A DNA stretch of 64,000 bases from Bos javanicus. Its lineage: Eukaryota; Chordata; Mammalia; Artiodactyla; Bovidae. A model generated the notes under the pieces. That model made no database searches and was not told where the DNA came from. It was given only the letters and a program-made list of their open reading frames with translations. This document shows positions 1-11,164 of this stretch, piece by piece. Positions within the stretch are counted from its first letter, which is position 1; the number at the start of each line of letters is the position of its first letter. Location of the stretch: NCBI RefSeq assembly GCF_032452875.1, contig NC_083877.1:44193724-44257723 (forward strand), written 5' to 3'. Position numbers and translations under genes: made by a program.

Positions 1-330
1 GCCCAAGTCTTGGTAGGAAATAGAAAGCACACAATTCTTATGGGGATGAAGGGACTCAGTACAGAGGTGTGTACATGGTTAAGGAACCCAACAGCAAGAT
101 TTGATTTCACGACTGGGCTTGAAGGGGCAAAGGGAAGGAAGAGTGTTGCAGAAGCGCTAAGAGAGCTGCAGTTCTGGAGGCCCTTGGGGCTGCCCAGAGG
201 GAGCTGTGGTGACTGTGCAAGGAAACTAGGAGCCGAGCAGAATGTGGAGGAGTAGGGCACTCACCTCACCTTCTGTGCATTGGCCGAACACAGCTGGAAG
301 CCAGAGTCCAAGGCTGTTGGGTACTGTACA
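1..330. other. Unassigned sequence, no gene seen
   Basis: Single-copy looking sequence left of the MLT1 LTR. An 81-codon open frame runs through 10-255 on the + strand, but it resembles nothing I know and has no visible splice sites in support. I see no recognisable repeat. Confidence 0.5.
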
Positions 331-955
331 ACTTTTCTATGGTTGCATCACAAATTACCCCAAAGCACAGAGGCTTGAAACAATAAACGTTTACTAATCC
401 CTTCCAGTTTCTGTGGGTCAGGAATTTGGAAGCAGCTTATCCTGATGCTTCCAGCCCCAGGTCTCATATGAGGTTGCAGTCAAGATGTCAATTTTTTGAA
501 GCCTTGTCCGGAATGGAAGGGGGCTTCCCGTGGACAGAGGAGCCTGGTGGGCTAGGTCCACAGGGTCACCAAGAGTAGGACACAACTCAAGTGACTTAGC
601 ATACACATACACACAGCACACTGGAGTGGAAGATTTGTTTCCAAGGTGGCTCATTTAACGTGACTGGCAAACTGGTGCTCATTTTTGGCAGGAGGCCTAA
701 AATCTTGCCCCAACATGGGCCTCCTCGTGGCTCCTTGAGTGTCTTCATAACATGGTACCTGACATGGTACCTGGCTTCCCCCAGAGTGAGTGATCCAAGA
801 GCCCACGGTGGAAGCTAAGAGCCTTTTATGACCAGCCTGGGAAATCACACATTGTCATCTTGGTCCCATAGATCCACCTGTGGGATGAGACCACACCAGT
901 TGTGAATAGCAGGAGCCAAGAATAATTGGGGCCATCTCAGAGATACCACTGGGCA
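331..955 (-). mobile_element. MLT1-type MaLR LTR remnant
   Basis: Read on the + strand, this begins with the reverse complement of an MLT1 3' end (ttctatggttgcatcacaaa, then the aataaacgttta block). It continues through the AGGAGGCCT and CTTCCCCCAGAG blocks to a 3' part ending near gggccatct. It is an old, diverged solitary LTR of the ERVL-MaLR class in minus orientation and has no coding capacity. A Bov-tA fragment interrupts it at about 526-622. The same LTR class in the same orientation recurs at 63600-64000. Confidence 0.65.
526..622 (+). mobile_element. Bov-tA SINE, 3' fragment
   Basis: Carries the gtggacagaggagcctggtg block and the gacacaact/gtgacttagca tail of the ruminant tRNA-Glu/Bov-A SINE, followed by an acacatacacac tail. 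The tRNA-derived head is missing, so the copy is 5'-truncated. The MLT1 LTR sequence resumes directly after it. Confidence 0.7.
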
Positions 956-1035
956 CAGAACACAACAAAGAGGGCAGAGAATGAATTGAAAGGAATGGGT
1001 AAAATGTGGAAATCAGGGACTAATCAGCAGCCTTC

Positions 1036-1215
1036 CTGACCATCCTACTCAAGATATTGTATGCATTCCTGCCACTCTCTTCCCCTTTGTTATTTTTCTC
1101 CACAAGACGAAGCTACTTGACATACCCAATACTTATTTGTTTGCTTTTATATTTTGATTCCCCTACTATCATATGAACTGGCTGGCACCTAGTAAGCTTC
1201 CAATAAATACTTGTG
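1036..1215 (+). mobile_element. L2 LINE 3' end
   Basis: Resembles the 3' terminus of L2: a cttcctgaccatcc block, the cctgccactctcttcccc block, an internal acttatttgtttg, then ggcacctagtaagcttccaataaatactt at the end. A middle section is deleted. Ancient, non-coding. Confidence 0.65.
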
Positions 1216-2111
1216 TATTTGAATGTATAAATTATACCCAATTTGAGATAAAAAGTAAATGCTTTTAAATAACCAATTCCAGTGACATACCCACGTTGTT
1301 TAAACCAGAAGTTTATTTTGTGCCCCCTCCCCCCCACCCCACCCCTCACCCACCCTCCCCTGATCCTGTTCAGTGTATTAGAATTTGCCTCTGGGAGTCT
1401 TACAAGCAACACAGTTGCTTCTTGGTCTTTTCTTCCTCTTCATCTGGTGGTGGTGATATTTTTCCCTTTTTTTTTACAGTCAAGTTTTCATATTTTTTTC
1501 CTCTTAAAAATAATTACATTGCCTTTTATTTATTTGGCTCTCAGTTGAGTTCTGTTTTCAGAAGTCTTATTTTAAAAAATGGCTCTTATGAGAAAAATAA
1601 ACCCTTCTCTCTTAATCTTTCCCCTTTGTTTTTCCCTCTTCTATTTATTCCTGAAACCTGCCAAGGGCACCTGTGGGGACTTCTGCAGCACCTATGAGGC
1701 TAAAGAGATTGCTGGCCTCTGGTTACCGAGAGTTCAAAGAGAATAGGCTGCAAGCAGAGAACATTTCTCCTGGGCCCCACTAGAGCCCATGTTCATTATA
1801 TTTTCTCCATTGACTGACCATGAGGAGAAGAAGTAGGCAGCCCCAGGAACTCTGTGCCCAAATCTAGGAAGGGTGGAGGATGGCTTTTCTCCTCCAGCAG
1901 CCGTACAGTGTGTATTGTTAACAGCTATCCAGAAATGAAGTGGGAGAAACTAATCCCATATGTCATGAAGCAGCTTCCCTTGGAGTGGAGGAGTTGTAGT
2001 CAAAGTGGTAAAAAGACATGATTTGATGCCACGTGTGCACACGTATCATTCCACACAACATCTACACAGGAGCATTCACTCATAATTCAGTAAACTTTGT
2101 TTCACCATCCG
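1216..2111. other. Unassigned, with C-rich tract
   Basis: Contains a strongly pyrimidine- and C-rich tract at about 1322-1362 and T-rich sequence to about 1640. The two open frames here (1282-1548 and 1296-1697) are by-products of the pyrimidine-rich low complexity. No gene was identified. Confidence 0.5.
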
Positions 2112-2124
2112 TACCAGAATTGGC

Positions 2125-2337
2125 TGACTTCCCTGGTGGCTCAGATGGTAAAGCATCTGCCTACAACGCAGGAGACCTGGGTTCGATCCCTGGGTTGGGA
2201 AGATCTCCTGGAGAAGGAAATGGTAACCCACTCCAATATTCTTGCCTGGAAAATCCCATGGATGGAGGAACCTGGTAGGCTACAGTCCATGGGGTCACAA
2301 AGAGTCGGACACGGACTGAGCGACATTTACTTTACTT
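2125..2337 (+). mobile_element. Bov-tA SINE, full length
   Basis: Complete tRNA-Glu-derived head (cttccctggtggctcagatg with A box, gttcgatccc B box), then the Bov-A body and the gacacggactgagcgac tail. Perfect 13-bp target site duplications TACCAGAATTGGC flank it at 2112-2124 and 2338-2350, so the ends are exact. It is a young, well preserved copy. Confidence 0.93.
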
Positions 2338-2477
2338 TACCAGAATTGGCAGCTTTCATCTCTTGTTAATACTAAACCTAATCCTGGCTGCCAACTCAGT
2401 TAGTTAAGAGTGTGCTGCTATTTCATAAACCTCATCATTTACATATATTATAATATAAATAATGAGTAATTCTTGTA

Positions 2478-2560
2478 AAATCCATTCATTCATTTAACAA
2501 AGATTTTTTTAGTGAGCTCTCACTGTGTATCAGGTGCCCTCAAGATAAGCAAACAGTTAG
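2478..2560 (-). mobile_element. L2/MIR 3' end, reverse
   Basis: The cattcattcatttaacaaagat motif followed by gagctctcactgtgtatcaggtgcc is the reverse complement of the AATAAATATTTGTTGAATGAATG-type end shared by L2 and MIR. It is short and diverged. Confidence 0.45.
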
Positions 2561-2749
2561 AAATTTAGTGGTAGAAAGGTATTTTTATTTTCGCATCAAT
2601 GAGTGTTGTAAATGGTGGGACTTTGAAGAATTTCCTTAGATTATTATTCCAGAATAAAATGGGAGTTTGTCTTGAAAATCCACTCATTCTGGACACTAAT
2701 TTCTTCCTTGAAATCTCATTTTCCTCTAATAGTGTCTCTTCAGCTGAGA

Positions 2750-2905
2750 GCTTCCCTGGTAGCTCAGTTGGTAAAGAATCTGCCTTCAATGCAGGAGATC
2801 CTGGTTCAATTCCTGGGTTGGGAAGATCTGCTAGAGAAGGAAACAGCTACTTACTACAGTATTCTGGCCTGGAGAATTCCATGGACTGTATAGTCCATCT
2901 ATGGG
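2750..2905 (+). mobile_element. Bov-tA SINE, 3'-deleted
   Basis: Has the tRNA-like head (cttccctggtagctcagttg, B box gttcaattcc) and the body up to the ggactgtatagtccat block, then breaks off. The usual gggtcgcaaagagtcgg tail is missing. No clear target duplication was found. Confidence 0.85.
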
Positions 2906-3360
2906 CAAGTACAACTTTTTTCCTTCTTGACTATATTAGTTGAGGTTATTGTTGCCACTTTGATCAGATGTAAACCCATTGATGTATGTAATCCTTAAGT
3001 AAAAGTTCAGGTCATGTAGTTTTCCGTGCTTATATCAGAGTACCGAGTGTGTTTATAAGGTATTGGTGGGATTTTTTTTTTTAGTCATATTTATGCTGTC
3101 AGTTTTCAGATAATATAACTCTACTTTCTAGATGCAAAAATTTAATGGTGGAAGGTTAGGGGGGATGTCTGTAAATGTTTAATAGCAAACAGATGGCTTG
3201 GCTGTGGTCTGAATCAATTTCAGTATTTTGTGCTGGGAAGGAATCAATGACAACCACTGGTCTTGAGCAAGTAACCCAGTCTTTCCACTTGAAAACAAAA
3301 CTATTAATAGCAATGTATAAATAATGATAAACTTGCTTCCTAACATGATGCTATAGGATT
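2906..3360. other. Unassigned sequence
   Basis: AT-rich sequence with a T run near 3072-3082. No gene, RNA or repeat was recognised. Confidence 0.4.
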
Positions 3361-3485
3361 TTTTGGGGGGGGGGGCGGTGCTGTGCCGAGACATGTGGGA
3401 TCTTAGTTCCCTGGCCAGGGATCAAACCTGGGCCCCTTGAGGTAGAAGTGCAGATTCTTAACCACTGGACTGCCAGGGAAGTCCC
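3361..3485 (-). mobile_element. CHR-type SINE (cetartiodactyl tRNA-Glu)
   Basis: Read in reverse it starts GGGACTTCCCTGGCAGTCCA, has the ggtttgatccctgg B-box region and then the aactaagatcccacatg block typical of CHR SINEs, an older cetartiodactyl family than Bov-tA. The left side is a run of about 11 G after Ts, which corresponds to the degenerate 3' tail. Confidence 0.8.
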
Positions 3486-3595
3486 AGGATGTAATTTTTT
3501 TTAAAAATTTTAAATAAAACTACAGATGTTCAGCTTATATTCCTCCTCCTAAAATTAATCTCTGTACCTCACTTGAAATGCTTTTGATTTTACCC

Positions 3596-3800
3596 ATAAA
3601 TGCAACAAATACTTACTGTGCACCTGTATGGCTATGTTCTGAGGACTTATTAGAGACACAGAATGAGTAGGACATGACCTGTGTGTTCTAGAACTCCATA
3701 CATGGTGGAGGATAGAAGAAGGGGAACACACAAGGACAGTACAGTGTGATAAGAGCTATAACCAGGATAAGCAATAGGGGATTTGTGGAGGAGCAGGGTA
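3596..3800 (-). mobile_element. Old LINE (L2-like) remnant
   Basis: The caacaaatacttactgtgcacct start, the aactccatacatggtgga block and the gtgataagagctat block follow the order of a reverse-oriented ancient L2-like 3' region. Strongly diverged; the family name is tentative. Confidence 0.4.
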
Positions 3801-5573
3801 ACAACTAACAGCCATTTCCTTTTAGAAAACTGTACGAGTAAACGTAGTAATTTGCTAAGAAATCTTATTTATGGACTACGTTTGCCAAGTCAGTCATTTG
3901 AGATTTTCAAATTTACTATACACCATGCAATTCTTTTCTGCTAAAATTACCTGTGTAATCATACAAGTAATATTTAAAGAATGTTGAATAACTTCTTACA
4001 GAAGTAACAAATCATTTTTGTAACATTTCATTGGAAGTTATAGCAAATTCTTTACATTACTGAAAATGCACCTTCCAAGTTTACAAATTGTAAAAAGAGC
4101 CATCAACTGATGAACCTTCATAAGAGCTTTTTGCATATACTGAGACTTCATTATCATCTTAGTAAATAACAGATACTGCTTCCTGATTTAAGATTCTTGT
4201 TTGGTTGGTAACTTCAGGGTCTTTGCTGTTTCAATATCAATGGCACATTTTCCTCCTTGCCACATCCTGTTCTCAATTTCTGATTCCCAAGGACATTTTG
4301 GGTCATATTTTACGCAGCCTTGGTGGTTTGTTTGTTCATTTTCTTAGAATTTTGTAAAATGTATGCTCTTACATCTTAAAAGTAGTCAGTAGTACTCATA
4401 ACTTTCTTCCACAGGCCCTAATGGTTTCGATTCACTTAAAGTTAGCCAACCTGTCCTGAGCACACACAGTTTACAGAGAGCAGAGACACAGCCCTGCCCT
4501 CAGGAAGCACTCAGTCTAGTTAGCCTCCAGTGGACTTAAGAGTAGAGACAGATTCACCACCCAGCACTCAACATCTCAATGCTCTCCTCGCCTCCTATGG
4601 TTCTGTTTCTGAAATTCTATCACAGGAAAATCCAAGGTGAGCAACTTAAGACTTAGAAGAAAACTAGAGCTGGGAGACCAAGGTCATAAGCAAACCTGTG
4701 AATGTTCTTTGCAGTAGGGAAATCACCTAAAACACAATGAGAGAAGGTCCTTAAACATCTTTTATTGTCCAGCCTTTTGCCAACTTATTTACCATCCAAA
4801 TAGATCATCCTGTCTGACAATGCATTTGGCAGAGAAGAATCAAATCTTGCCCTTCTGCCTTGTCTGCAAATTACTGGAGTTATTATCATATAGCTTTTCT
4901 TTCAAGATACTTCAAAATGATTTACTTGTGTGATATTAATCTCACTGGTTCGTATCCTTTAATTCTGACCTTTTCAAAGGCTTGTTTTTCCCAGGCTTTG
5001 TTTGTGTACCGTGTTCTCTAACCTCTGCCACACTTGATTGCTGACTCCTTCCTCTTGATCTTGTTGCTTGTTTCCTGCTGTTTCTGCTTTTCTGTATGTT
5101 TCTTCAGAGACTTTTTAGAGGGGATGAGTTGTATTTTGCAGAATCATGCTTTTGTTTTTATGGTAAGAATGCATTTGGTTTAAACTCTTTCATCACCCTG
5201 ATGGACAGCCCAGCTCTACTTTCCGCTGGTGGAGGGTTTGAAACATTTTCTGCTTCTGGGAAGACACGAAGCAGGCAACATCCACTCAGGGAGTATCTGG
5301 CCTTTCTCCCTACTTACGCTGGCCAAGCACTCCCTATGCACAGCTGTTTGGATCCACAGCCAGGCCTCTATGGCTCTATGGCTCTTTCTTGCCTGCTTCC
5401 AGCTCTGACTCCTTCCCCATCTCTTGCCTGCTTCCTGCCGTTGTCCCTTCACAGCCAGTGTCTTCTTCAACAAGACCTCCTGCTTCACAATTAGCCCTCC
5501 TCCAGTCCCCCTCAGCTCCCACCTATCTTTGGCCTCTGAGCCATACCCTCTGGCCTTCCCTCCCCATCAACAC
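3801..5573. other. Unassigned sequence, no gene seen
   Basis: No convincing repeat or exon. Open frames such as 5096-5494 overlap a C/T-rich stretch (5380-5520) with an imperfect direct repeat of cttgcctgcttcc, and look like chance. A short stretch around 4470-4510 resembles an L2-type cctgccctcaggaagc block. Confidence 0.4.
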
Positions 5574-5768
5574 TTGTATTTGTTGTTGCTATTGTTCTGT
5601 CCTTCAGTCGTGTCCGATTCTTTGTGACCCCTTGAACTACAGCACGCCAGGCTTCCCTGTCCTTCACTATCTCCTGGAGTTTGCTCAAACTCATGTCTAC
5701 CAAGTCAGTGATGCCATCCAGCCATCTCATTCTCTGTCGCCCCGTTCTCCTCTTGCTCTCAATCTTTT
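5574..5768 (-). mobile_element. BovB (RTE) LINE 3' end, diverged
   Basis: The + strand reads cagtcgtgtccgattctttg, then agcacgccaggcttccctgt and gatgccatccagccatctca, which is the reverse complement of the BovB 3' terminus. In reverse, the frame at 5512-5784 encodes the RQRMRWLDGIT stretch found at the C-terminus of BovB ORF2. It is more diverged than the other BovB tails here and is 5'-truncated to about 200 bp. Confidence 0.8.
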
Positions 5769-7157
5769 CATTTCTTGAACTCATGGATCCCTGTCAACCT
5801 CCCCAGGGCTGTATGTAGTACAAACATATAGACACTTGAGTTAACAGCCCAAATGGGTTCAGTCATGGTGACATGTCAGGCAACTTAAGGGGAAAATCGG
5901 GGAGCATTTAGCCCTGCCCAGTGCAAAGGGAAAGGAGAGCTCATGCTTCTCTGGAGGAAGAAGAGGTGGCCATCCCTCGGCAAACCCCTTGTCCTGTTAA
6001 CTTCTGGGCTGGGATTCACTGGAGAGACCGACATGTCCCATTTGTGAGGGTCAGCCACTCTCTCAAGAAACATTAGTTCTACCCATCCTGACCCCTGACT
6101 CTCTACGAACCAAATATGATTCGTCTCCTTGGCTCCTAACAGCTGGGGGTAGGCTCAGATGTCTCGGGGGAAGGAATGACCATGTGACACACAGATCAGA
6201 TCCTGATTATGCCTTTTTTAAAAAAAAAGTCCTTAGACGTCTGTTCTTTCAGTTAATCCAAGTAATGCCTGGAATTCTGGATTTTCTATGATAAGATAAC
6301 AGCTGAATGATTCATTTATTTATTCTTGATTATTATTCAGCACCACAATTAAGCCATTAAGTGTACCGTTGGTGCATATAAGTGGACAGGATTTGTTAAC
6401 ATACAAATTGACCTTCTTATTCCCGTTTTGCTTTTCCCTCCCCAGCTCAGCCCACACATGCCCTCCAGGAGCTGCAGTATTGGGAGTTTCTGGTTCCTTC
6501 CTAAAACAATAGAATAAGGAAGGGGAGAGAGAGAGGCCCAGACTGAGACATGGACGGAAAAGCAGAGAGGGCTTAGCCAGAGAAGGCAAGTCAAGCAGAA
6601 TAGTAAAGAAATATTTGGGCAAGGCGAAAGGAGAGGACAGGGGGAGGAACAGTATTTAATGAGATTAGAGGGAGAGTTTGGAGAGTGAGGGGCTCTGGGA
6701 CAGCTGTGAGTTGGCAAAAGCCAGAAAATGCAGGACGGAATGTGACAAGGGTTTCTGGCTTATAAATTAGTCTCTTTTAAGTTTATCCAGAAATGCAAAT
6801 AAAGAATAGCTTTCTTTCCTTTTTTTTTTTTTTTCTGCTTCTTTTTAAAATTTATTTTCTAAATTACATTTTCATTGCCAGACTGTGCTTCTTTATAAAC
6901 AATTCAGTGCAGAAATGAAACCAGGAGTTACCCCAGATTCTTCAGGGTTACATAGAGAACAAATATTCAGAATATATGTATGTACCCTGGCTTTCTGCAG
7001 ACAATTTGGGGAAAAAAACAAACAAACAAACAGTAGAGGGTTCTTGCTTCTTACCCCATGACCAACTTCTCAAATCAGAAACTTCCTTTTCCCCTCTCCC
7101 CCATGCACCCAAAAGAAAACAAGAGCACTTTTGGAATCTCTGCCAATGATGTTCTTT
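5769..7157. other. Unassigned sequence
   Basis: Contains an A/T homopolymer pair near 6215-6228 and a 15-T run at about 6820-6834. Open frames (for example 6320-6622 and 6349-6717, both reverse) are low-complexity and unrecognised. Confidence 0.4.
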
Positions 7158-8060
7158 CACTACACAAGCATCTGTTAAGTACCTGCTGTGTGACAAGTAA
7201 ATGGCAATGGCACCCCACTCCAGTACTCTTGCCGGGAAAATCCCATGGATGGAGGAACCTGGTAGGCTGCCATCCATGGGGTTGCTAAGAGTTGGATATG
7301 ACTGAGCGTCTTCCCTTTCACTTTTCACTTTCCACTTTCATGCATTGAGAAGGAAATGGCAACCCACTCCAGTGTTCTTGCCTGGAGAATCCTAGGGACG
7401 GCAGAGCCTGGTGGACTGCTGTCTATGGGGTCGCACAGAGTCGGACATGACTAAAGCGACTCAGCAGCAGCAGCAGCAGCAGCATGTGACAAGTAAAAAT
7501 GAATGGACCATGGCCCTAGCCTTTAGGGCTAATACTGATGAGTGAGGTGGACATTTTAACAACTCATTAAAACACCGCAGTTAGTGCTGCTATGGAAACA
7601 GAGGCTAGGCCCTGTGCTCCCGCGAGGCAAGGAAGACAGCCCTGCTTGCATGGTAAGGGGAGGCTTCTGCGAGAAGCTGAGTTTACAGGGGTAAGTGGGA
7701 GTCACCAGCAGACAAAATGGAGGAGAGAATAAGGGCTTCTGGTGAAAGGAAGAGCATGTGCTAAGATGTGGAGGAGAGATGAGCATGACCCCAGGAGAAG
7801 CCATGAATGTGGATCAGATTGTAACTGGTTAGCTAATAAGGTTGGGGTGGAGGTGGTGCCATTATAAAAGGCCTACTGTGCCATGCAAAAGAATTAAGAC
7901 TTGTATCCTGCAAGCAATGAGAAAGAGAGATTCTGAAAAATTATAGCAGGGCTGTGACTTGCTCACCTCTTCATTTTAGAGACATATTTCTAGTGAGCAT
8001 GGCTTAGAAGAGAGACTGGAGGTATGGGGACAAAACAGAAAGCTTTGCAGTCATCTAGGG
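7158..8060 (-). mobile_element. Ancient interspersed repeat, split
   Basis: 7158-7201 reads like a reversed L2/MIR-type end (gcatctgttaagtacctgct). Further right come blocks resembling a widespread ancient mammalian repeat (agagcatgtgctaagatgtgg, cttgtatcctgcaagcaatg, gcagggctgtgacttgct). A Bov-A2 interrupts it at 7202-7484. The family cannot be named with confidence. Confidence 0.35.
7202..7484 (+). mobile_element. Bov-A2 dimeric SINE
   Basis: Two Bov-A monomers joined by a ctttcacttttcactttcc linker: first ggcaatggcaccccactcca, second gagaaggaaatggcaaccca. It ends in (CAG)7 at 7462-7482. Perfect 13-bp target duplications TGTGACAAGTAAA lie at 7189-7201 and 7485-7497. Confidence 0.93.
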
Positions 8061-8145
8061 ACAACCAAAGCATTATTGGCCAGGGTAATAGACAGGAGGA
8101 GTTTGGCTGAAGAGCTAGTTTCATGGTGGGTATGAAGGATGAGGA

Positions 8146-8407
8146 GAGGCAATGGCACCACACTCCAGTACTCTTGCCTGGAAAATCCCATGGACAGAGG
8201 AGCCTGGTAGGCTACAGTCCATGGGGTCGCAAAGAGTCGGACACGACTGAGTGACTTCACTTTCACTTTTCACTTTCATGTACTGGAGAAGGAAATGGCA
8301 ACCCACTCCAGTGTTCTTGCCTGGAGAATCCCAGGGACGGGGAAGCCTGGTGGGCTGCCGTCCATTGGGTCGCACAGAGTCGGACACGACTGAAGTGACA
8401 TAGCAGC
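8146..8407 (+). mobile_element. Bov-A2 dimeric SINE
   Basis: Complete two-monomer structure with the ttcactttcacttttcactt linker. The CAG tail is reduced to agcagc. Perfect 14-bp target duplications ATGAAGGATGAGGA lie at 8132-8145 and 8408-8421. Confidence 0.93.
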
Positions 8408-8421
8408 ATGAAGGATGAGGA

Positions 8422-8807
8422 ACTTTAAACCAGACTTAGGGTCGAAAAGACAGATGGTTCTGGTATTGTTCTTATATTCCTGCTGAGGGCAACTGGTTTG
8501 TAGTCCTCACGGCATGAAATAGAGAATATAGAAAGAGGAACAAGCTTTGGATGAGGCAATGTATATAATTTGGGAAATGCTGATATTAAAGAACTCCAAG
8601 GAGCATCCAGCTAGAATGCTCGATAACACAGTAGAGATATCAGGCCAAAATCATGGCCTCCTTACCACCTTCTCTGCCAAGTAAATGTAAAAAGTACAAG
8701 GTATCCATGCCTACAAACAGAGCCACTGATGACTGTTGAAGCATCTTTAGAGGCTTCTGTCTTATGTATAGACTCATGTTCATTTACTGATGGTGTGAAC
8801 ATGTCAT
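8422..8807. other. Unassigned sequence
   Basis: Nothing recognised between the Bov-A2 and the BovB tail. Confidence 0.4.
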
Positions 8808-9277
8808 CAGTTCAGCTCAGTTCAGTCGCTCAGTCATGTCCGACTGTTTGCGACCCCATGAATTGCAGCACGCCAGGCCTCCCTGTCCATCACCATCTCC
8901 CGGAGCTCACTCAAACTCACATCCATTGAGTCGGTGATGCCATTCAGCCATCTCATCCTCTGTCGTCCCCTCTTCCTCCTGCCCCCAATCCCTCCCAGCA
9001 TCAGAGTCTTTTCCAATGAGTCAACTCTTCGCATGAGGTGGCCAAAGTACTGGAGTTTCAGCTTTAACATCATTCCTTCCAAAGAACACCCAGGGCTGAA
9101 CTCCTTTAGAATGGATTGGTTGGATCTCCTTGCAGTCCAAGGGACTCTCAAGAGTCTTCTCCAATACCACAGTTCAAAAGCATCAATTCTTCAGCACTCA
9201 GCTTTCTTCACAGTCCAACTCTCACATCCATACACGACCACTGGAAAAACCATAGCCTTGACTAGACGGACCTTTGT
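8808..9277 (-). mobile_element. BovB LINE 3' fragment
   Basis: Starts with the reverse of the BovB ACTGAACTGA tail (cagttcagctcagttcag) and runs to ctagacggacctttgttgg, where it is 5'-truncated. Its reverse frame 8834-9151 encodes the C-terminal end of BovB ORF2 (RGRQRMRWLNGITDSMDVSL). There is no reverse-transcriptase core, so it is inactive. Confidence 0.92.
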
Positions 9278-10589
9278 TGGTGAGATGTAATTGTATCTCC
9301 TAAGAAATGGACACCTTGCAGACTCAGTGTGCATATTTCCCATGATTGTGTTAAGAGCTCTGAACTAGGTTAATCTTCTCTCTTGACCCATCTATACCCC
9401 ATTTTTCTTTCTCTCCAGAAAAAGAAGCTATTCGAATCAGTTGAAAGCAATGAGATTAATGACAGAAAGAAAAAGATCTTAAAATCTAGTTTTTAGCTTT
9501 GAAGAGAGATTGGTTACTACTGTCTAGCAATGGGCAGGTTAACCCACTCTCTTGGGGCCAGAGATGGAAGAACTGATCAGAAGGCAGCAGACCAAATTCC
9601 TAGAGGGTTTAGTGTTTGAAAGAGATTTCTCTCTGTAGACATAAAGATGAGGACCAGCCACTCTCATGGTTAAGAGAGAGGAAGTGAGAAGGGTGGCAGA
9701 GATGATTTAAACAACACTAAGAAAAAGAGACCTGTTTGAATCCAGAGTTCATGCCAGCATCCGCTGCTAGTTTAAAATTGACCAAAGATTTGTTTCAATA
9801 ATCTCTCCAACCATTCTTACTTGTGCTTCTCATTCTTCTTAGACTTGATATCATATATATTTAAATTTTCATTTAAAAGCTTCCAGTAACCTTTGGCACC
9901 AGGATTCCTGACTTGGAGGTAGCCCATGTCTGATCATTGGGCTATAGGAGGCTGTGGGGATTTAATGCAATCCTCTCCTGCTACAGTTCTGGTTATTGGT
10001 GGTTCAAAAGTAGTTCCCCATTTAAAATCTTGAAACAATCCATTCATAATTTTCTGATGTTAATGAGTTGATTTCCGGGCCCTTTTTGAAAAAGGATTTC
10101 TAGGTAGAAGAAATAAGCAAACTCTTATTCATGGAATATCAAACCCAAACAAAGGGTATCTCAGGGACTGTCTCGGAACACTTGATAGAAATTGAATTCT
10201 GTATCTTCCAGGCTAATGTGCTGTGGTCCTTTAGGTGGGATAGGAAGGCTCACCTGGTGACTTCCCTGATGATAGAGTTATCCTGCATCAGCCCTAGTTT
10301 TCCAGTGTTCCTTGTTAGTTTACTTGCTAGAGGGGTGAGGCAAGGCTGGGTTAAAATGTAGAGTTGAGAATTTACTGTTGCCCAGGAAGATTAGCTTTCC
10401 AAGCACTGATTCTTGAGAAGAGGTTTCTTAACAATGTTGCCTGAACACTAGAAGGATTCCCCCCACCCCTACCCTCAACATGTATATAATTTGTAGTTTC
10501 TCCAAAGCACCTTGTGTTCATAATGAGGAAGAATGACTCACAAGATGAGTAAATTCAGAGCCCCAAGAGCAATGAGGTTTAGTGGTGAA
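9278..10589. other. Unassigned sequence
   Basis: No repeat or exon recognised. Short open frames such as 10131-10361 have no supporting features. Confidence 0.4.
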
Positions 10590-10700
10590 TATACTAACCA
10601 TGGGGAATCAGGAAACCAAGTGGGGTCCTGGTTTGGCTGCTGACTGCTAAAGTTACTCACCATCTCTGAGCTTGTGTCCTCTAAAAAATAAAAAGAGCTC
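10590..10700 (+). mobile_element. MIR SINE fragment
   Basis: The gtcctggtttggctgctgac and gttactcaccatctctgagc blocks match the MIR core (forward), including the region for ACCTCTCTGAGCCTCAGTTT. Confidence 0.55.
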
Positions 10701-10734
10701 CTATATGTCAAACATATCGTATGTTTTAGGAAAA

Positions 10735-11160
10735 TACTATTATTATGTTGTGCATCATTTCATTTAATCCTCAAATTTCTGCTATGGGGTATGACTCTGC
10801 GCTCTGTTGTTTCGGTCATGCCCAACTCTTTGTAACCCTATGGACTATAGCCTGATAGGCTCCTCTCTTCATGGGATTCTCCAGGCAAGAACACTGGAGT
10901 GGGTTGCCATGCCCTCCTCCAGGGGATCTTCCTGACCCAGGGATTGAACTTGCATCTCTTGAGTCTCCTGCATCTGCAGGTGGATTCTTTACCACTAGTG
11001 CCGTGGGGTGTGACTTTAATCACCTCTATTTTTGCAGATGAGGAAATTGAGGCACATAGAGGTTAAATAATTTGCCCAAGTTCATAGCCAGTAATGACAG
11101 CTTGGACTCAAATACTGGTGGGCAGACTGCCTGCAGTCTCTCCCATTATTGCTAACACTC
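10735..11160 (-). mobile_element. MIR SINE, interrupted
   Basis: The reversed MIR core is plain after the SINE insertion: gcagatgaggaaattgaggc, then agaggttaaataatttgccc. The catttaatcctcaaattt block to the left of the Bov-tA belongs to the same copy. Confidence 0.7.
10797..11003 (-). mobile_element. Bov-tA SINE in MIR
   Basis: Reverse-oriented Bov-tA: tcatgcccaactctttgtaa at the 3' side, ggggatcttcctgacccagg in the body, and a tRNA head ending at ctttaccactagtgcc. The flanking duplications TGGGGTATGACT (10785-10796) and TGGGGTGTGACT (11004-11015) differ at one base. Confidence 0.87.
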
Positions 11161-11164
11161 CACC

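Noticed and set aside
2125..2200. tRNA-Glu-like sequences with A and B boxes (here and in all Bov-tA copies)
   Set aside because: They are SINE heads, not tRNA genes. They continue into the Bov-A body and carry target duplications.
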